A DNA stretch of 64,000 nt from an uncultured Alphaproteobacteria bacterium (GTDB taxonomy: Bacteria > Pseudomonadota > Alphaproteobacteria > Rs-D84). The notes beneath the pieces are model-generated. The model saw only the letters and a program-made list of their open reading frames with translations. It was not told the DNA's origin and ran no database searches. Made by a program: the position numbers and the translations under genes. Shown one piece after another: positions 1 through 9,307 of the stretch. How positions within the stretch are numbered: the first letter of the stretch is position 1; each line of letters begins with the position of its first letter. Location of the stretch: contig CALXLG010000001.1 in assembly GCA_944389135.1 (NCBI GenBank), positions 1 through 64,000 on the forward strand. The letters are read 5' to 3'.

Positions 1-75
1 CCGGTTTAGCTCAGCTGGTAGAGCATCTCATTCGTAATGAGGGGGTCGTAGGTTCAAGTCCTATAACCGGCACCA
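1..75 (+). tRNA. tRNA-Thr (CGT), lacking its first base
   Basis: Cloverleaf read directly: anticodon stem TCTCA/TGAGG closes the loop TTCGTAA, giving anticodon CGT (Thr, codon ACG). T-arm loop TTCAAGT is normal. The 3' acceptor strand AACCGGC at 65-71 needs GCCGGTT at the 5' end, so the window starts one base inside the gene. CCA is encoded at 73-75. Confidence 0.95.
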
Positions 76-85
76 GATAAATTTA

Positions 86-110
86 AAAGCCACATATGTG
101 GCTTTCTTTA
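86..110 (+). terminator. Intrinsic terminator of tRNA-Thr
   Basis: Perfect inverted repeat AAAGCCACAT/ATGTGGCTTT at 86-105 followed by a T-rich tract, directly after the tRNA. Confidence 0.75.
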
Positions 111-258
111 TTACATATCCATTTTATAAACATTGCATTTAATAATAACATAAAAAATACTGGAAATTATTATTTTTCTGTATTAACATTTTCCCTGATG
201 AAATTAATAAGCATAATTATTATAAAATAACTCGGCACCGCGCTTCTGCACGTGGCTG

Positions 259-281
259 GGGCGCATAGGCGCCCGTTTTTT
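259..281 (+). terminator. Terminator-like hairpin in the ileS leader (possible attenuator)
   Basis: GGGCGC (259-264), loop ATAG, GCGCCC (269-274), then G and six T residues (276-281). It lies 28 bases before the ileS ATG, so transcripts begun upstream must read through it. A second hairpin can form just before it (CCGCG 238-242 with CGTGG 251-255, one G-T pair). This arrangement is typical of transcription attenuation; the signal sensed is unknown. Confidence 0.6.
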
Positions 282-309
282 ATAAATAAAACTAAACGGA
301 GTTTTTATT

Positions 310-3300
310 ATGGCATACCCAAAAACAGAACCAAAAGCTGATTTTCCAAAGCTGGAACAAGAAATGCTGACTTTCTGGAGAAGTGATGACACCTTTCATA
401 AGTCTTTGAATCAAACTAAATTAGGGCATCCTTTCTCGTTCTATGATGGACCTCCTTTTGCAAATAATTTGCCACACTGGGGACACTTGGGCGTTTCCGC
501 TGTAAAAGATATGGTCGGCCGTTATCAAACTATGCTTGGAAAACATGTTGTGCGCGAACTTGGTTGGGATTGCCATGGACTGCCAGCTGAAGCATCCGTT
601 GAAAAAAAGCAGGGCAGACAAGCAAAAGATATCGTCGCAACAGACGGTATTGCAGCATTCTGTGATATGTGCAGAAATGATGTTTTAACTTATTCTAATG
701 AATGGTTAAAATTTATTGAACGTATTGGTCGTTGGGTTGATGGCGGTGATGAAAAAGGCTATCGCACAATGGACAAAAATTATATGGAATCTGTTATATG
801 GGCAATGAAAGAATTGCATAATAAAGGCTTGTTATATAAAGATTACCGCGTTAACCCGTTTGATTGGAAGTTAGGTACCGTTTTATCTAATTCCGAAGCA
901 TCTAGTGAATACCAAGACGTTGTTGATGATGCAATCACTGTTTGGTTTGAACTAGAAAATGGGGACAGAGTATTAGCATGGACAACAACGCCGTGGACAT
1001 TGCCGGCAAATTCCGCGTTGGCAGTAAATCCAAATATGAAATATCTGCGCATGCAAGACGAAGATGGCAGTGTTTATGTAATCGCTGAAACCAGACTTTC
1101 TGCATATGACAAGCAATTTGCAACCACAAAAAAGATTGGCGAATTAAAAGGCAGTGAACTGGTCGGTAAAAAATATCGTCCTTTGTTTGATTACTATTCA
1201 AATGACGAAACAGGTTTGTTATATCAAATTATACCTGCAGAATATGTATCTGATTCTGACGGTACTGGTATCGTTCATATTGCACCAGCTTATGGAGAAG
1301 AAGACTTTTGGGCAGCAAAAAATATCGACCCAAAGTTCCCAGTTCTGTTAAATGTTGATGACTATGGTAATTTTACAGGTGAAGTCAAAGACTGGGCAGG
1401 GGAAAATATATTTGTTGCTAACCCTAAAATTATACAGCACTTGCGTGATAACGGGCACTTGGTTAAGAAAGAACAATATAAGCACAGTTATCCATACGGT
1501 CCACGCAGTAAAGAAAAGTTGATTTATCGCGCAACAGATTCTTGGTATATTGACGTACCAAAAATTCGCGAAAAATTAATTGAAAACACAAAGAAATATA
1601 CAACATGGACTTCTGCTGGCGACCGCTTTTTGTCTTGGATAGAAGGTGCACGTCCGTGGTCTGTATCAAGAAATCGTTTCTGGGGAACACCACTGCCGAT
1701 ATGGGAAAAAGACGGAGAGTATAAAATATTTGGCTCTATTGCAGAAATGGAAGAATTTTTCGGTGTGGAAATTCATGACCTGCATCGCCCAACTTTGGAC
1801 GCTCTTACAAAAGACGGATGGAAACGTATTACAGACGTTTTAGATTGCTGGGTTGAATCTGGTTCTATGCCTTTTGCATCACTGCATTATCCTTTTGAAA
1901 ATGCAGATAAATTTGAAGCAACTTTCCCAGCTGATTACATAATTGAAGGTCAAGACCAAACACGTGGTTGGTTCTATTCTTTAATGGTTCTGGCAACTGC
2001 GTTATTTGATAAACCTGCCTTTAAGACTGTTTCTGTAAACGGTATGGTCGTTGATGATAATAAAAAGAAGATGTCTAAATCTTTGGGTAATTTCGTTAAC
2101 CCAAGTGAACAGATTGAAAAATATGGTGCAGATGCAGTACGTTTGTTCATATTAGGTTCTAATTTCTTAAAAGCAGAACCTGTCGGAATTGATATGGAAG
2201 GTAAAGTCTTTACAGAATCTACAAAGACTATTCTGACACCGCTGTGGAATGCATATCATTTCTTTACTTTATACGCAAACGCCGGAAACATCACAGCACA
2301 AGAAACAACAGATTCAGAAAATGTGTTGGATAAATATATCTTGGCAGAATTAAGCGAGCTGATTTCTGTTGTATCCACAGCACTTAACGAATACAAACCA
2401 GACGTAGCAATTAAAGAATTTGTAAGATTCTTGGATGTATTAAACAACTGGTATATTCGTCGTGGTCGTGCACGTTTCTGGGATGAAGACCAAGATGCGT
2501 TTAATACATTATATGTTGTGTTAAACAACTTATGTAAAGTGTTAGCGCCTTTTGCCCCATTTGTCAGTGATTATATTTATAAAAATCTGACCAGCGCAGA
2601 AAGCGTACATCTGGAGCAATTCCCAGTTGCAAAAAGCTATGACCATAAAATCGTAGAAGATATGCGTCGTGTTCAATCAATTGTTTCTGTTGGTAAGCAA
2701 CTACGTGAACAATATAAACTGCGTAATCGCTTGCCACTGTCTAAAATGACAGTTGCTGGAGCTGATTTGACAGAATACGCAGATATAATAAAAGACGAAT
2801 TAAATGTAAAAGAAATTGAATTTACTTCTGATGTATCTAGTGTTGCAGATTCTTTTGTATATCTAATCACACCAAAAATCGGTGCAAGATTGGGTGGGGC
2901 ATTAAAAGAAATTATACCTGCTGTAAAACGTGGTGAATATGAAATTTCTGGAACAAATTTGAATGTCGGTCAATACACATTAAATTCCGATGAATTTGAA
3001 AACCGTCTGACTGTTAAAGAAGGCATAACAGGTGCAGCTTTGCCTGATAATACTGCTGTTATAGTATTGGATACAGAAATTAATTCAGAACTGGTTGCAG
3101 AAGGGCTGGCAAACGATACTTTGCGCTTTATCCAAGACACCAGAAAAACTGCTGGTATGGATGTATCTGATAGGATAACATTAGAATATAATGCGGACCC
3201 AGCACTGGCAAATGCAATTGAACAGCATCGCCAGCACATTATGTCCGAGGCTTTAATTACAGATATGTCACGTGGTGATGGTGAATATAATACAGAAATA

Positions 3301-3339
3301 GAGGGTTATAGCTTATCTATTTCTATAAAAAAAGCATAA
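310..3339 (+). CDS. ileS: Isoleucyl-tRNA synthetase, eukaryote-like (type 2)
   Basis: Charges tRNA-Ile with isoleucine in the cytoplasm and edits misactivated valine. The 1009-residue protein has the class I HIGH-type motif near residues 56-59 (PHWGH) after DGPPFANN, and KMSKS at about 587-591. The sequence around the HIGH motif (PPFANNLPHWGH) and the lack of an obvious C-terminal zinc finger fit the long IleS2 form found in eukaryotes, Rickettsiales and mupirocin-resistant strains rather than the E. coli form. ATG at 310 is preceded by GGAG at 298-301. The gene sits behind an attenuator-like hairpin, so leader control of expression is likely. Confidence 0.97.
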   Translation: MAYPKTEPKADFPKLEQEMLTFWRSDDTFHKSLNQTKLGHPFSFYDGPPFANNLPHWGHLGVSAVKDMVGRYQTMLGKHVVRELGWDCHGLPAEASVEKKQGRQAKDIVATDGIAAFCDMCRNDVLTYSNEWLKFIERIGRWVDGGDEKGYRTMDKNYMESVIWAMKELHNKGLLYKDYRVNPFDWKLGTVLSNSEASSEYQDVVDDAITVWFELENGDRVLAWTTTPWTLPANSALAVNPNMKYLRMQDEDGSVYVIAETRLSAYDKQFATTKKIGELKGSELVGKKYRPLFDYYSNDETGLLYQIIPAEYVSDSDGTGIVHIAPAYGEEDFWAAKNIDPKFPVLLNVDDYGNFTGEVKDWAGENIFVANPKIIQHLRDNGHLVKKEQYKHSYPYGPRSKEKLIYRATDSWYIDVPKIREKLIENTKKYTTWTSAGDRFLSWIEGARPWSVSRNRFWGTPLPIWEKDGEYKIFGSIAEMEEFFGVEIHDLHRPTLDALTKDGWKRITDVLDCWVESGSMPFASLHYPFENADKFEATFPADYIIEGQDQTRGWFYSLMVLATALFDKPAFKTVSVNGMVVDDNKKKMSKSLGNFVNPSEQIEKYGADAVRLFILGSNFLKAEPVGIDMEGKVFTESTKTILTPLWNAYHFFTLYANAGNITAQETTDSENVLDKYILAELSELISVVSTALNEYKPDVAIKEFVRFLDVLNNWYIRRGRARFWDEDQDAFNTLYVVLNNLCKVLAPFAPFVSDYIYKNLTSAESVHLEQFPVAKSYDHKIVEDMRRVQSIVSVGKQLREQYKLRNRLPLSKMTVAGADLTEYADIIKDELNVKEIEFTSDVSSVADSFVYLITPKIGARLGGALKEIIPAVKRGEYEISGTNLNVGQYTLNSDEFENRLTVKEGITGAALPDNTAVIVLDTEINSELVAEGLANDTLRFIQDTRKTAGMDVSDRITLEYNADPALANAIEQHRQHIMSEALITDMSRGDGEYNTEIEGYSLSISIKKA

Positions 3340-3349
3340 AGGATAAACT

Positions 3350-3724
3350 ATGCGTAAAACATTTTATTGGATTATAAGTGCTTCTTTTATAATTGCTTTG
3401 TTTGGTACCGGTTTTTATATCGGTACCTTGGACACAACAAAAGAACACGAGGTAAAAATTACTTCACAATGTTCCGGTGTTGGTGTTCAAAAAAGCTTTT
3501 CTGCAAAATACGAAACTAAAAACGGGAAAGTTGTTAAAGACGAACAAATAAAATCTGAAAAATATACAACCAGATGTTTATGCTATTTCTCTAATCGTCA
3601 GTATGAAAATCTGTGGGTAGACACAATAGAAATGTCTGGTAATTCTGCAAACGAAGTAAAATCTGTATGCAATCAGAATTGTCAAAAACTTTGTGAAGAA
3701 CGCTTATCAGAATTTTCTATATAA
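3350..3724 (+). CDS. Small membrane-anchored or secreted Cys-rich protein, unknown
   Basis: 124 residues that I cannot assign to a family. An N-terminal hydrophobic stretch (about residues 5-25) could be a signal anchor. The rest is polar and carries seven cysteines, including CLC near residue 84 and CNQNCQKLC near the C terminus, which suggests disulfides in the periplasm or metal binding. ATG at 3350 has AAGGA about 8 bases upstream. It starts 10 bases after ileS and ends 1 base before nth, so it is probably co-transcribed with both. Confidence 0.7.
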   Translation: MRKTFYWIISASFIIALFGTGFYIGTLDTTKEHEVKITSQCSGVGVQKSFSAKYETKNGKVVKDEQIKSEKYTTRCLCYFSNRQYENLWVDTIEMSGNSANEVKSVCNQNCQKLCEERLSEFSI

Positions 3725-3725
3725 A

Positions 3726-4382
3726 ATGACACCAGAAGTTTATTTTCGCGAAGTACCAAAAACAATTGATATGAACATTCGTTCTGAACTGTACAGCACG
3801 AATGAGTTTACTTTTGCAGTTGCAGTCATTTTATCGGCCCAAGCAACTGATAAAAAAGTAAACGAAGTAACACCGGAACTTTTTCGCGTTGCACCAAGTC
3901 CTGCAAAAATGATAGAGCTTGGCGAAGAAGGTATAAAAAAATACATTCGCGTAATTTCTTTCTTTAATAACAAAGCAAAAAGCATCATTGGGCTGTCTGC
4001 TAAATTAATGGAAGAAGAAAATAACGCTGATGAAAATTATAAATTTCCAGAAAAATTTCATAATCGTGACGCGTTGATGAAATTACCTGGTATCGGGCAA
4101 AAAACTGCAAATGTCGTGATGAACGTTTTGTGGGGTGCGCCAAACATTGGGGTTGATACACATGTGTTCAGACTATCTCACAGATTTGGTTGGGCAGATG
4201 ATTCTGATAATACCCCAGAAAAAGTAGAAGAAAAACTTATAAAGAAAATACCAAAAAAATTTCATTCTATGGTAAATCACGTAATGGTTTTGCATGGCCG
4301 GTATACTTGTAAAGCACTGCGCCCAAAATGTGGGGAATGTCCTGTTGCAAGATGGTGTAATGCACCCGATAAAGTTATATAA
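3726..4382 (+). CDS. nth: Endonuclease III (base-excision repair glycosylase/lyase)
   Basis: Removes oxidised pyrimidines from DNA and cleaves the abasic site. The helix-hairpin-helix LPGIGQKTA carries the expected catalytic Lys (about K126), the motif VDTH the catalytic Asp (about D144), and four Cys at about 195, 202, 205 and 211 (spacing 6-2-5) form the 4Fe-4S site. I prefer ATG 3726, which gives 218 residues, close to E. coli Nth. A GTG at 3693 would extend it but overlap the previous gene by 32 bases. Neither start has a clear ribosome binding site. Confidence 0.95.
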   Translation: MTPEVYFREVPKTIDMNIRSELYSTNEFTFAVAVILSAQATDKKVNEVTPELFRVAPSPAKMIELGEEGIKKYIRVISFFNNKAKSIIGLSAKLMEEENNADENYKFPEKFHNRDALMKLPGIGQKTANVVMNVLWGAPNIGVDTHVFRLSHRFGWADDSDNTPEKVEEKLIKKIPKKFHSMVNHVMVLHGRYTCKALRPKCGECPVARWCNAPDKVI

Positions 4383-4408
4383 AAAAGCCGGTGTTTACCG
4401 GCTTTTTT
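4383..4408. terminator. Bidirectional terminator between nth and pheT
   Basis: Hairpin GCCGGT/ACCGGC flanked by A-run and T-run, placed between convergent genes. Near-identical hairpins recur at 16541 and 42132. Confidence 0.85.
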
Positions 4409-4414
4409 ATTACT

Positions 4415-6718
4415 TTATTTATCACGTATTTTTGCATTACATTTCTTTTCAACGTTTTCTATGACAGCGTCTTGGATTTTTAATAAATCCGCGTCTGACA
4501 TATTTGAATCAGGAATTATAGTGATTGTAAATGCAATTGACTTCTTGCCGTCACCCATATCAAACGCGTCAAATACAACCGCTTTTTGTATACGCTTGTC
4601 CGTAGACATCGCAACACCAGTTAATTTTTCTGCCGGGAAGTCTGAATCTACAATAAACGCAAAGTCACGACTTATCGGTTGCAAATCGCTGATAACCGGT
4701 TCTTTGCACTTTTTTGCCAAAGGTAAGTTTTCTACATCATCTATTATCGCAATCATAACAGGTGTTTTTATTTTCAAGCTGCGTGCAACAGATGGATGTA
4801 ATTCACCAAATTCAGCAATTTTCTTTTTACCCTGATAAATCGCACCATATCTGAAAGGATGTGCCCAACGTGGTGCATTCTCATCACTTACTGTGAATTT
4901 TTGACCATGCATCAACGCAATTATATCTGCCTTTACATCATATATGTCTTTCACACGATTTCTATGCATCCAATGCTTTGGTGATGTATTTCCGGTGCGA
5001 ACGATACATATCTGAGTATGTTGCTGCCCCGGCATATCACCGTCAAAAACAGTTCCCAATTCAAACATATCTAAATCAGAATATCCGCGTTTTTCATTTT
5101 CAGAAACAAAACCTAACATAGTACCAATCAAACCGTTTCTAGCTGTATCCATATTGTTTATAATCGGATTAGCTATTTTTATAACCGGTTTATCTGATAA
5201 AAGTTCTTCTATTTTTGAATCACCAAAACCATAAGATTTTGCTTCATTTAAACCACGTGCAGCTAATTCTTTCTTTATCCATATATAAAAATCTTTATGT
5301 GGGGCAGAATCAGACGCCTGATGTTTTGCAATTTTTGCAATATTTTCATACCCGTATATTCTTATCAAGTCTGATACAATATTTTCTGGTATTTCTATAT
5401 CAACACGTGCCGGCGTCGGTATAATCGTCCAAACATTGCCATTTTCTTTGATTTCAAAACCCAAAGAATTTAATATTTCACGTTGCGTGGACGCGTCCAT
5501 ATCAATGCCAGTTTTTTTCTTAAACAATTCTGGGCTATAACTTATTGCGCGTGTTTCTTGTGGTATTTCACCACCAATTCCTGTTCCAACTATTTTTCCA
5601 CCACAAGCTTCCATTATTATTTTAGCGGCTTTTGATAAAGCAATTCCTGTAATAGTCGGGTCAATACCACGTTCATATCTGTATGAAGAATCTGTTGATA
5701 CCCCAATACGTTTTGAAGTTTTACGGACAGATACAGGATTAAAATATGCACTTTCTAAAATAATATTCTTTGTATTATCTGTCGTCATACCACGTGCACC
5801 ACCAACCACACCGGCTAATGCAAGTATTCCTTTTTCATCCGCAATTACTACATCTGCACTAGATAATTCGTGTTCGTTACCAAATAAGTCTGTAAATTTT
5901 TCACCTTTTTCAGCATTACGAACAGTTATATCACCCTGTATTTCATCTGCATCAAAGCAATGCATAGGTTGTGCCATATCATAACAAATGTAATTTGTCG
6001 TATCTATTGGCGCATTTTTTGGGTTAATACCAATTGCTGCAAGACGCGACTTTATTGCACTTGAGCTTGAGCCAATTTTTATATCATGTATTTCACAAAA
6101 CTGATATACAGGGCATTTATCTGTTTTTATATTAACTTTTCTTGTTCCAGATACAGGTGATAAAATTTCGTCTTTTGGTTCAATGTATTCACCTAAACCA
6201 CTGGCAGCTAAATCACGTGCAATTCCACGTACTGCCAAATAATCTGGTCTGTTTGGTGTAATACCCGCATCAAAAACAGTTTCTGTATTTATTACAGGCG
6301 CGCCTATCTTGGTATCTTCAGGTAATTCAATAATACCACTATGGTCATCATTTATACCAAGTTCACGACCACTACACATCATACCGTCTGATAATACACC
6401 ACGTAATTTACCGCTTTGAATTTCATGTCCTTCTATGATGCAACCGGGACGCGCCAGCGCAGAAATTAAACCCGCACGTGCATTTGGTGCACCGCAAACA
6501 ACCTGACGCAATTTACCACTGCCATCATCTACTTTCAAAACATGCAAATGGTCGCTGTTTTCATGTGCCACGCATTCAACAATCTTTGCTGCAATCGGTG
6601 CAACAGGTTCAATTAAATCTTCTACTTCTAGTCCTATACGTGTCAAAGTATCTGCAACCCGAGACGCATCGGCATCTGTTTTCAAGTAATCTTTTAACCA
6701 ATCATAAGTCCATTTCAT
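4415..6718 (-). CDS. pheT: Phenylalanyl-tRNA synthetase beta subunit
   Basis: Large subunit of the alpha2-beta2 enzyme that charges tRNA-Phe. At 767 residues it has the usual order: an EMAP-like tRNA-binding OB domain (about 40-150), the B3/B4 editing region (about 200-370), B5 (about 395-465), a catalytic-like core and the C-terminal ferredoxin-fold anticodon-binding domain (last 90 residues). It starts 18 bases after pheS, so the two are one transcript. The length is normal and no break is visible. Confidence 0.97.
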   Translation of the reverse strand: MKWTYDWLKDYLKTDADASRVADTLTRIGLEVEDLIEPVAPIAAKIVECVAHENSDHLHVLKVDDGSGKLRQVVCGAPNARAGLISALARPGCIIEGHEIQSGKLRGVLSDGMMCSGRELGINDDHSGIIELPEDTKIGAPVINTETVFDAGITPNRPDYLAVRGIARDLAASGLGEYIEPKDEILSPVSGTRKVNIKTDKCPVYQFCEIHDIKIGSSSSAIKSRLAAIGINPKNAPIDTTNYICYDMAQPMHCFDADEIQGDITVRNAEKGEKFTDLFGNEHELSSADVVIADEKGILALAGVVGGARGMTTDNTKNIILESAYFNPVSVRKTSKRIGVSTDSSYRYERGIDPTITGIALSKAAKIIMEACGGKIVGTGIGGEIPQETRAISYSPELFKKKTGIDMDASTQREILNSLGFEIKENGNVWTIIPTPARVDIEIPENIVSDLIRIYGYENIAKIAKHQASDSAPHKDFYIWIKKELAARGLNEAKSYGFGDSKIEELLSDKPVIKIANPIINNMDTARNGLIGTMLGFVSENEKRGYSDLDMFELGTVFDGDMPGQQHTQICIVRTGNTSPKHWMHRNRVKDIYDVKADIIALMHGQKFTVSDENAPRWAHPFRYGAIYQGKKKIAEFGELHPSVARSLKIKTPVMIAIIDDVENLPLAKKCKEPVISDLQPISRDFAFIVDSDFPAEKLTGVAMSTDKRIQKAVVFDAFDMGDGKKSIAFTITIIPDSNMSDADLLKIQDAVIENVEKKCNAKIRDK

Positions 6719-6736
6719 TTTACGCCTCGTTATATT

Positions 6737-7684
6737 TTAGAAACCAGCACTTTTTAACCAACGAATATCACCGTCATAAAGCTTTCTTAAATCGTTCAGC
6801 CCATATTTTAACATCGCAAGTCTGTCCCAACCAAAACCAAAAGCAAAACCCTGATATTCGTCTGGATTAATACCACAATTACGTAGAACATTTGGATGAA
6901 CCATACCAGCACCCATTAATTCTAACCACTTATCACCATGCCATTTCATATCTATTTCTATACTTGGTTCGGTGAAAGGGAAGTAAGACGGACGAATACG
7001 CAATTCAACATTATCCATTTCAAAGAATCTTTTTAGAAATTCTTGCACATCGCCAATCAAATCAGACATTGTTATATTTTTATCTATATATAAACCTTCT
7101 ATTTGGTGGAACATTGGTCCATGCGTTGCGTCCATTTCTTTACGATATGTTGCACCTATACCAAACATCTTTATTGGTGCCCCATTTTTTTCCATACTGC
7201 GAATTTGTATTGCAGACGTTTGTGTGCGCATTACATTGCCATTTGGTAAAAAGAATGTATCTTGCATATCACGCGCAGGGTGATGCATAGGTGTATTTAG
7301 TGCAGTAAAATTATGCCAATCATCTTCTATCTCTGGTCCTGTCCACATTTCATAACCAAAAGATTCTAAAATTGCAGAAACATCTTCCAAAGCACGCGTG
7401 ACTGGATGCAAAGTTCCCGCATTTTCTGGTTGCGGGTTTAATGAAACATCTAACTTTTGCTTTTTAAGCCCTGCCATTAATGCAGCTTGTTCCAGTTCAG
7501 CTTGTTTTAACTTAAACAAATCACGCAAAAGAGTGTTCTCTTTATTTAATTCCGCACGTGCGTCATTATCTAAATTTTTCATTTCTTTCAGGCGCAACGT
7601 CATCGTACCGTTTTTACCGAAAGTCGCCGTATACAAAGCTTGCAATTCTTCAAGCGTCTGAATATTTTTTATCTGTTCTTGCAT
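6737..7684 (-). CDS. pheS: Phenylalanyl-tRNA synthetase alpha subunit
   Basis: Catalytic subunit of PheRS. 315 residues: an N-terminal helical region (about 1-80) followed by the class II catalytic core, with motif 2 around MFHQIEGLY and motif 3 GFGWDRLAML near the C terminus. It follows rplT and is separated from it by a terminator-like hairpin (7705-7727). This echoes the rpmI-rplT-pheST order of enterobacteria, where pheST is attenuated, but no pheM-like leader peptide is evident in the 75-base gap. Confidence 0.97.
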   Translation of the reverse strand: MQEQIKNIQTLEELQALYTATFGKNGTMTLRLKEMKNLDNDARAELNKENTLLRDLFKLKQAELEQAALMAGLKKQKLDVSLNPQPENAGTLHPVTRALEDVSAILESFGYEMWTGPEIEDDWHNFTALNTPMHHPARDMQDTFFLPNGNVMRTQTSAIQIRSMEKNGAPIKMFGIGATYRKEMDATHGPMFHQIEGLYIDKNITMSDLIGDVQEFLKRFFEMDNVELRIRPSYFPFTEPSIEIDMKWHGDKWLELMGAGMVHPNVLRNCGINPDEYQGFAFGFGWDRLAMLKYGLNDLRKLYDGDIRWLKSAGF

Positions 7685-7704
7685 AATTCCACCTTAAAAA
7701 ACAA

Positions 7705-7727
7705 AAAGCCGTCAAATAGACGGCTTT
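7705..7727 (-). terminator. Terminator or attenuator between rplT and pheS
   Basis: AAAGCCGTC (7705-7713) and GACGGCTTT (7719-7727) form a hairpin with a 5-base loop. On the minus strand it is followed by a T-rich stretch. All genes on both sides read the same way, so it must be leaky or regulated if pheST shares the rpmI promoter. Confidence 0.7.
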
Positions 7728-7759
7728 ATCATACAAAATAAATCACCTGCCGCCAAGGC

Positions 7760-8128
7760 TTATTTAGCATCGGCAGAGATAAATCGTTTTGCTGTATCAA
7801 TCAGTTTTGTGAAGTTTTCATCACCAGCATATGCCATTTCCGCCAAAACTTTGCGGTCCAAAGCAACACCGGCTTTTTTCAAACCATTCATAAACTGACT
7901 GTATGTCATACCATTGCTACGTACGGCAGCATTAATACGAACAATCCACAAACCGCGGAATTCACGTTTTTTAACGCGACGATCACGATATGCATACTGT
8001 CCAGCTTTTTCCGTTTTTTCACGTGCTGCGCGATATGTTGTGCTGTGACGACCCAAATACCCTTTGGCACGGGCCAAAATCTTATTATGTTTCTGTTTTA
8101 CGGTTGTACCACGTTTAACTCTTGCCAT
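7760..8128 (-). CDS. rplT: 50S ribosomal protein bL20
   Basis: Binds 23S rRNA early in large-subunit assembly; in E. coli and Bacillus it also represses its own operon. 122 residues with the conserved basic N terminus MARVKRG and the block YRDRRVKKREFR followed by LWIVRINAA. It follows rpmI by 14 bases in the usual pair. Normal length. Confidence 0.98.
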   Translation of the reverse strand: MARVKRGTTVKQKHNKILARAKGYLGRHSTTYRAAREKTEKAGQYAYRDRRVKKREFRGLWIVRINAAVRSNGMTYSQFMNGLKKAGVALDRKVLAEMAYAGDENFTKLIDTAKRFISADAK

Positions 8129-8142
8129 AATCTACCCCCTTA

Positions 8143-8346
8143 TTATTTCAAACCATATGGAGCCAAGATTTTAGCCTGACCAACCATGTTATCATTTAGA
8201 TACTGTGGCTTTGAACCAGCGTTGTTTGCACGCTTTGATTTATGACGCAACAGTTTCTTGTGGGCATTTCTGGCAACGCGGATTTTACCGGTCGCAGTCA
8301 TTGATGCGCGCTTTTTCAAGTACGACTTTGTTTTTAATTTTGGCAT
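8143..8346 (-). CDS. rpmI: 50S ribosomal protein bL35
   Basis: Small basic large-subunit protein, 67 residues, starting MPKLKTKS with a KKR tract and the GK-x-R-x-A region usual for bL35. AGAGG lies about 7 bases before the ATG on the minus strand. First gene of rpmI-rplT-pheS-pheT; a perfect palindrome lies 25 bases upstream (8371-8389). Confidence 0.97.
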   Translation of the reverse strand: MPKLKTKSYLKKRASMTATGKIRVARNAHKKLLRHKSKRANNAGSKPQYLNDNMVGQAKILAPYGLK

Positions 8347-8370
8347 TTTTTACCTCTTTTTTATTACCTG

Positions 8371-8389
8371 ATGGCAATGCCATTGCCAT
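8371..8389 (-). promoter_or_regulatory. Perfect 9-bp inverted repeat upstream of rpmI
   Basis: ATGGCAATG and CATTGCCAT flank a single central base. It sits 25 bases before the rpmI start and so probably in its 5' leader. Possible roles are an RNA hairpin for autoregulation (bL20 represses this operon in other bacteria) or a dimeric regulator site. Confidence 0.45.
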
Positions 8390-8449
8390 TTCGGTTGGAT
8401 TCAACACGCCTTGTATTTTGGCATAATTAAATGAAAAATCAAGTTTTTA

Positions 8450-9307
8450 TTGAATGTTCGCTTTTTAGCGTCTAAACTAGACCCCGTGAACCAGAATAAA
8501 TTATCTTCAAGGCTATATACAATTATCAAATCTGCAATTGCAGCGGCGGTGTTGCCTGTGCTCTTTATATATATAATGATTGCCAAACCTGACTATCAGC
8601 TTATGAACGGTTTAGCACATATTGTTCTGCCCGTTGCAAATTGGGTTGGCGATGTTATTACTTGGCCAATTCGTGTAATAGGCGATACCGCAGAAAATAT
8701 TCGTGAATTATCAAACTTACGCATTGAAAATGAAGAGCTTCGCGTTAGATTAGACGAAGCACTTAGAGACAAAAATACGTGTGATATCGCAATTTTAGAA
8801 AATCAAAAACTTTCACGCGAACTTGATGTAATACAATCACGACCTCAAGAATCTGTTCTAGCAGATATTATTCATGATAATTCTGCATTTCATCACAGTA
8901 CTTTCTTTATAAACAAAGGCATTAAGCAAGGTATAGAAAAAGGAATGGTGGTTATATCAACAGATGGTATTTTAGTCGGAACAATAACTGACGTTGCACC
9001 GTCTTTTTCCAGAGTGCGGGCTTTGACAGATTCAAACTCTAGTATACCTGTTCGCGTTGCAGGTTCCGAAGTATATGGTTTTATGCAGGGTAATGGGTCT
9101 AGTTCTCCGACAATGGGATTCTTTAGTGACCCAGAATTTCAGCCATCCAGCGGTGTAAAATTAGTTACAAGCAATATAAGTGGTGTTCTGCCTAACGGTA
9201 TTATGGTTGGTGATATGATAAATGAAACAGATGTTAATGTTTTAAAACCAAAAGAAATTTCACGCGTTGTCGTTTTAAAATTTGACACCCAAGACGAATA
9301 TAAATGA
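8450..9307 (+). CDS. mreC: Rod-shape protein MreC
   Basis: Periplasmic scaffold of the elongasome that links MreB with RodA/PBP2. 285 residues as called: one transmembrane helix (about 24-46), a coiled coil rich in Glu and Leu (about 78-115), then the beta-rich MreC domain (about 130-275) with the typical ISTDGILVGTI stretch. The start is unsure: TTG 8450 is the longest frame, GTG 8486 would shorten it by 12 residues, and neither has a good ribosome binding site. No MreB gene is present beside it. It overlaps mreD by 4 bases (ATGA). Confidence 0.92.
   Translation: MNVRFLASKLDPVNQNKLSSRLYTIIKSAIAAAVLPVLFIYIMIAKPDYQLMNGLAHIVLPVANWVGDVITWPIRVIGDTAENIRELSNLRIENEELRVRLDEALRDKNTCDIAILENQKLSRELDVIQSRPQESVLADIIHDNSAFHHSTFFINKGIKQGIEKGMVVISTDGILVGTITDVAPSFSRVRALTDSNSSIPVRVAGSEVYGFMQGNGSSSPTMGFFSDPEFQPSSGVKLVTSNISGVLPNGIMVGDMINETDVNVLKPKEISRVVVLKFDTQDEYK

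Noticed and set aside
229-281. T-box in front of ileS
   Set aside because: GGCACCGCG is present, but the T of the TGGN read-out is C, the base that should pair with A73 of tRNA-Ile does not fit, and the AGGG/CCCT closing stem is missing. Kept only as an attenuator-like leader.
3693-3725. GTG 3693 as the nth start
   Set aside because: It would overlap the previous gene by 32 bases and extend the protein beyond the usual endonuclease III N terminus; ATG 3726 is preferred.
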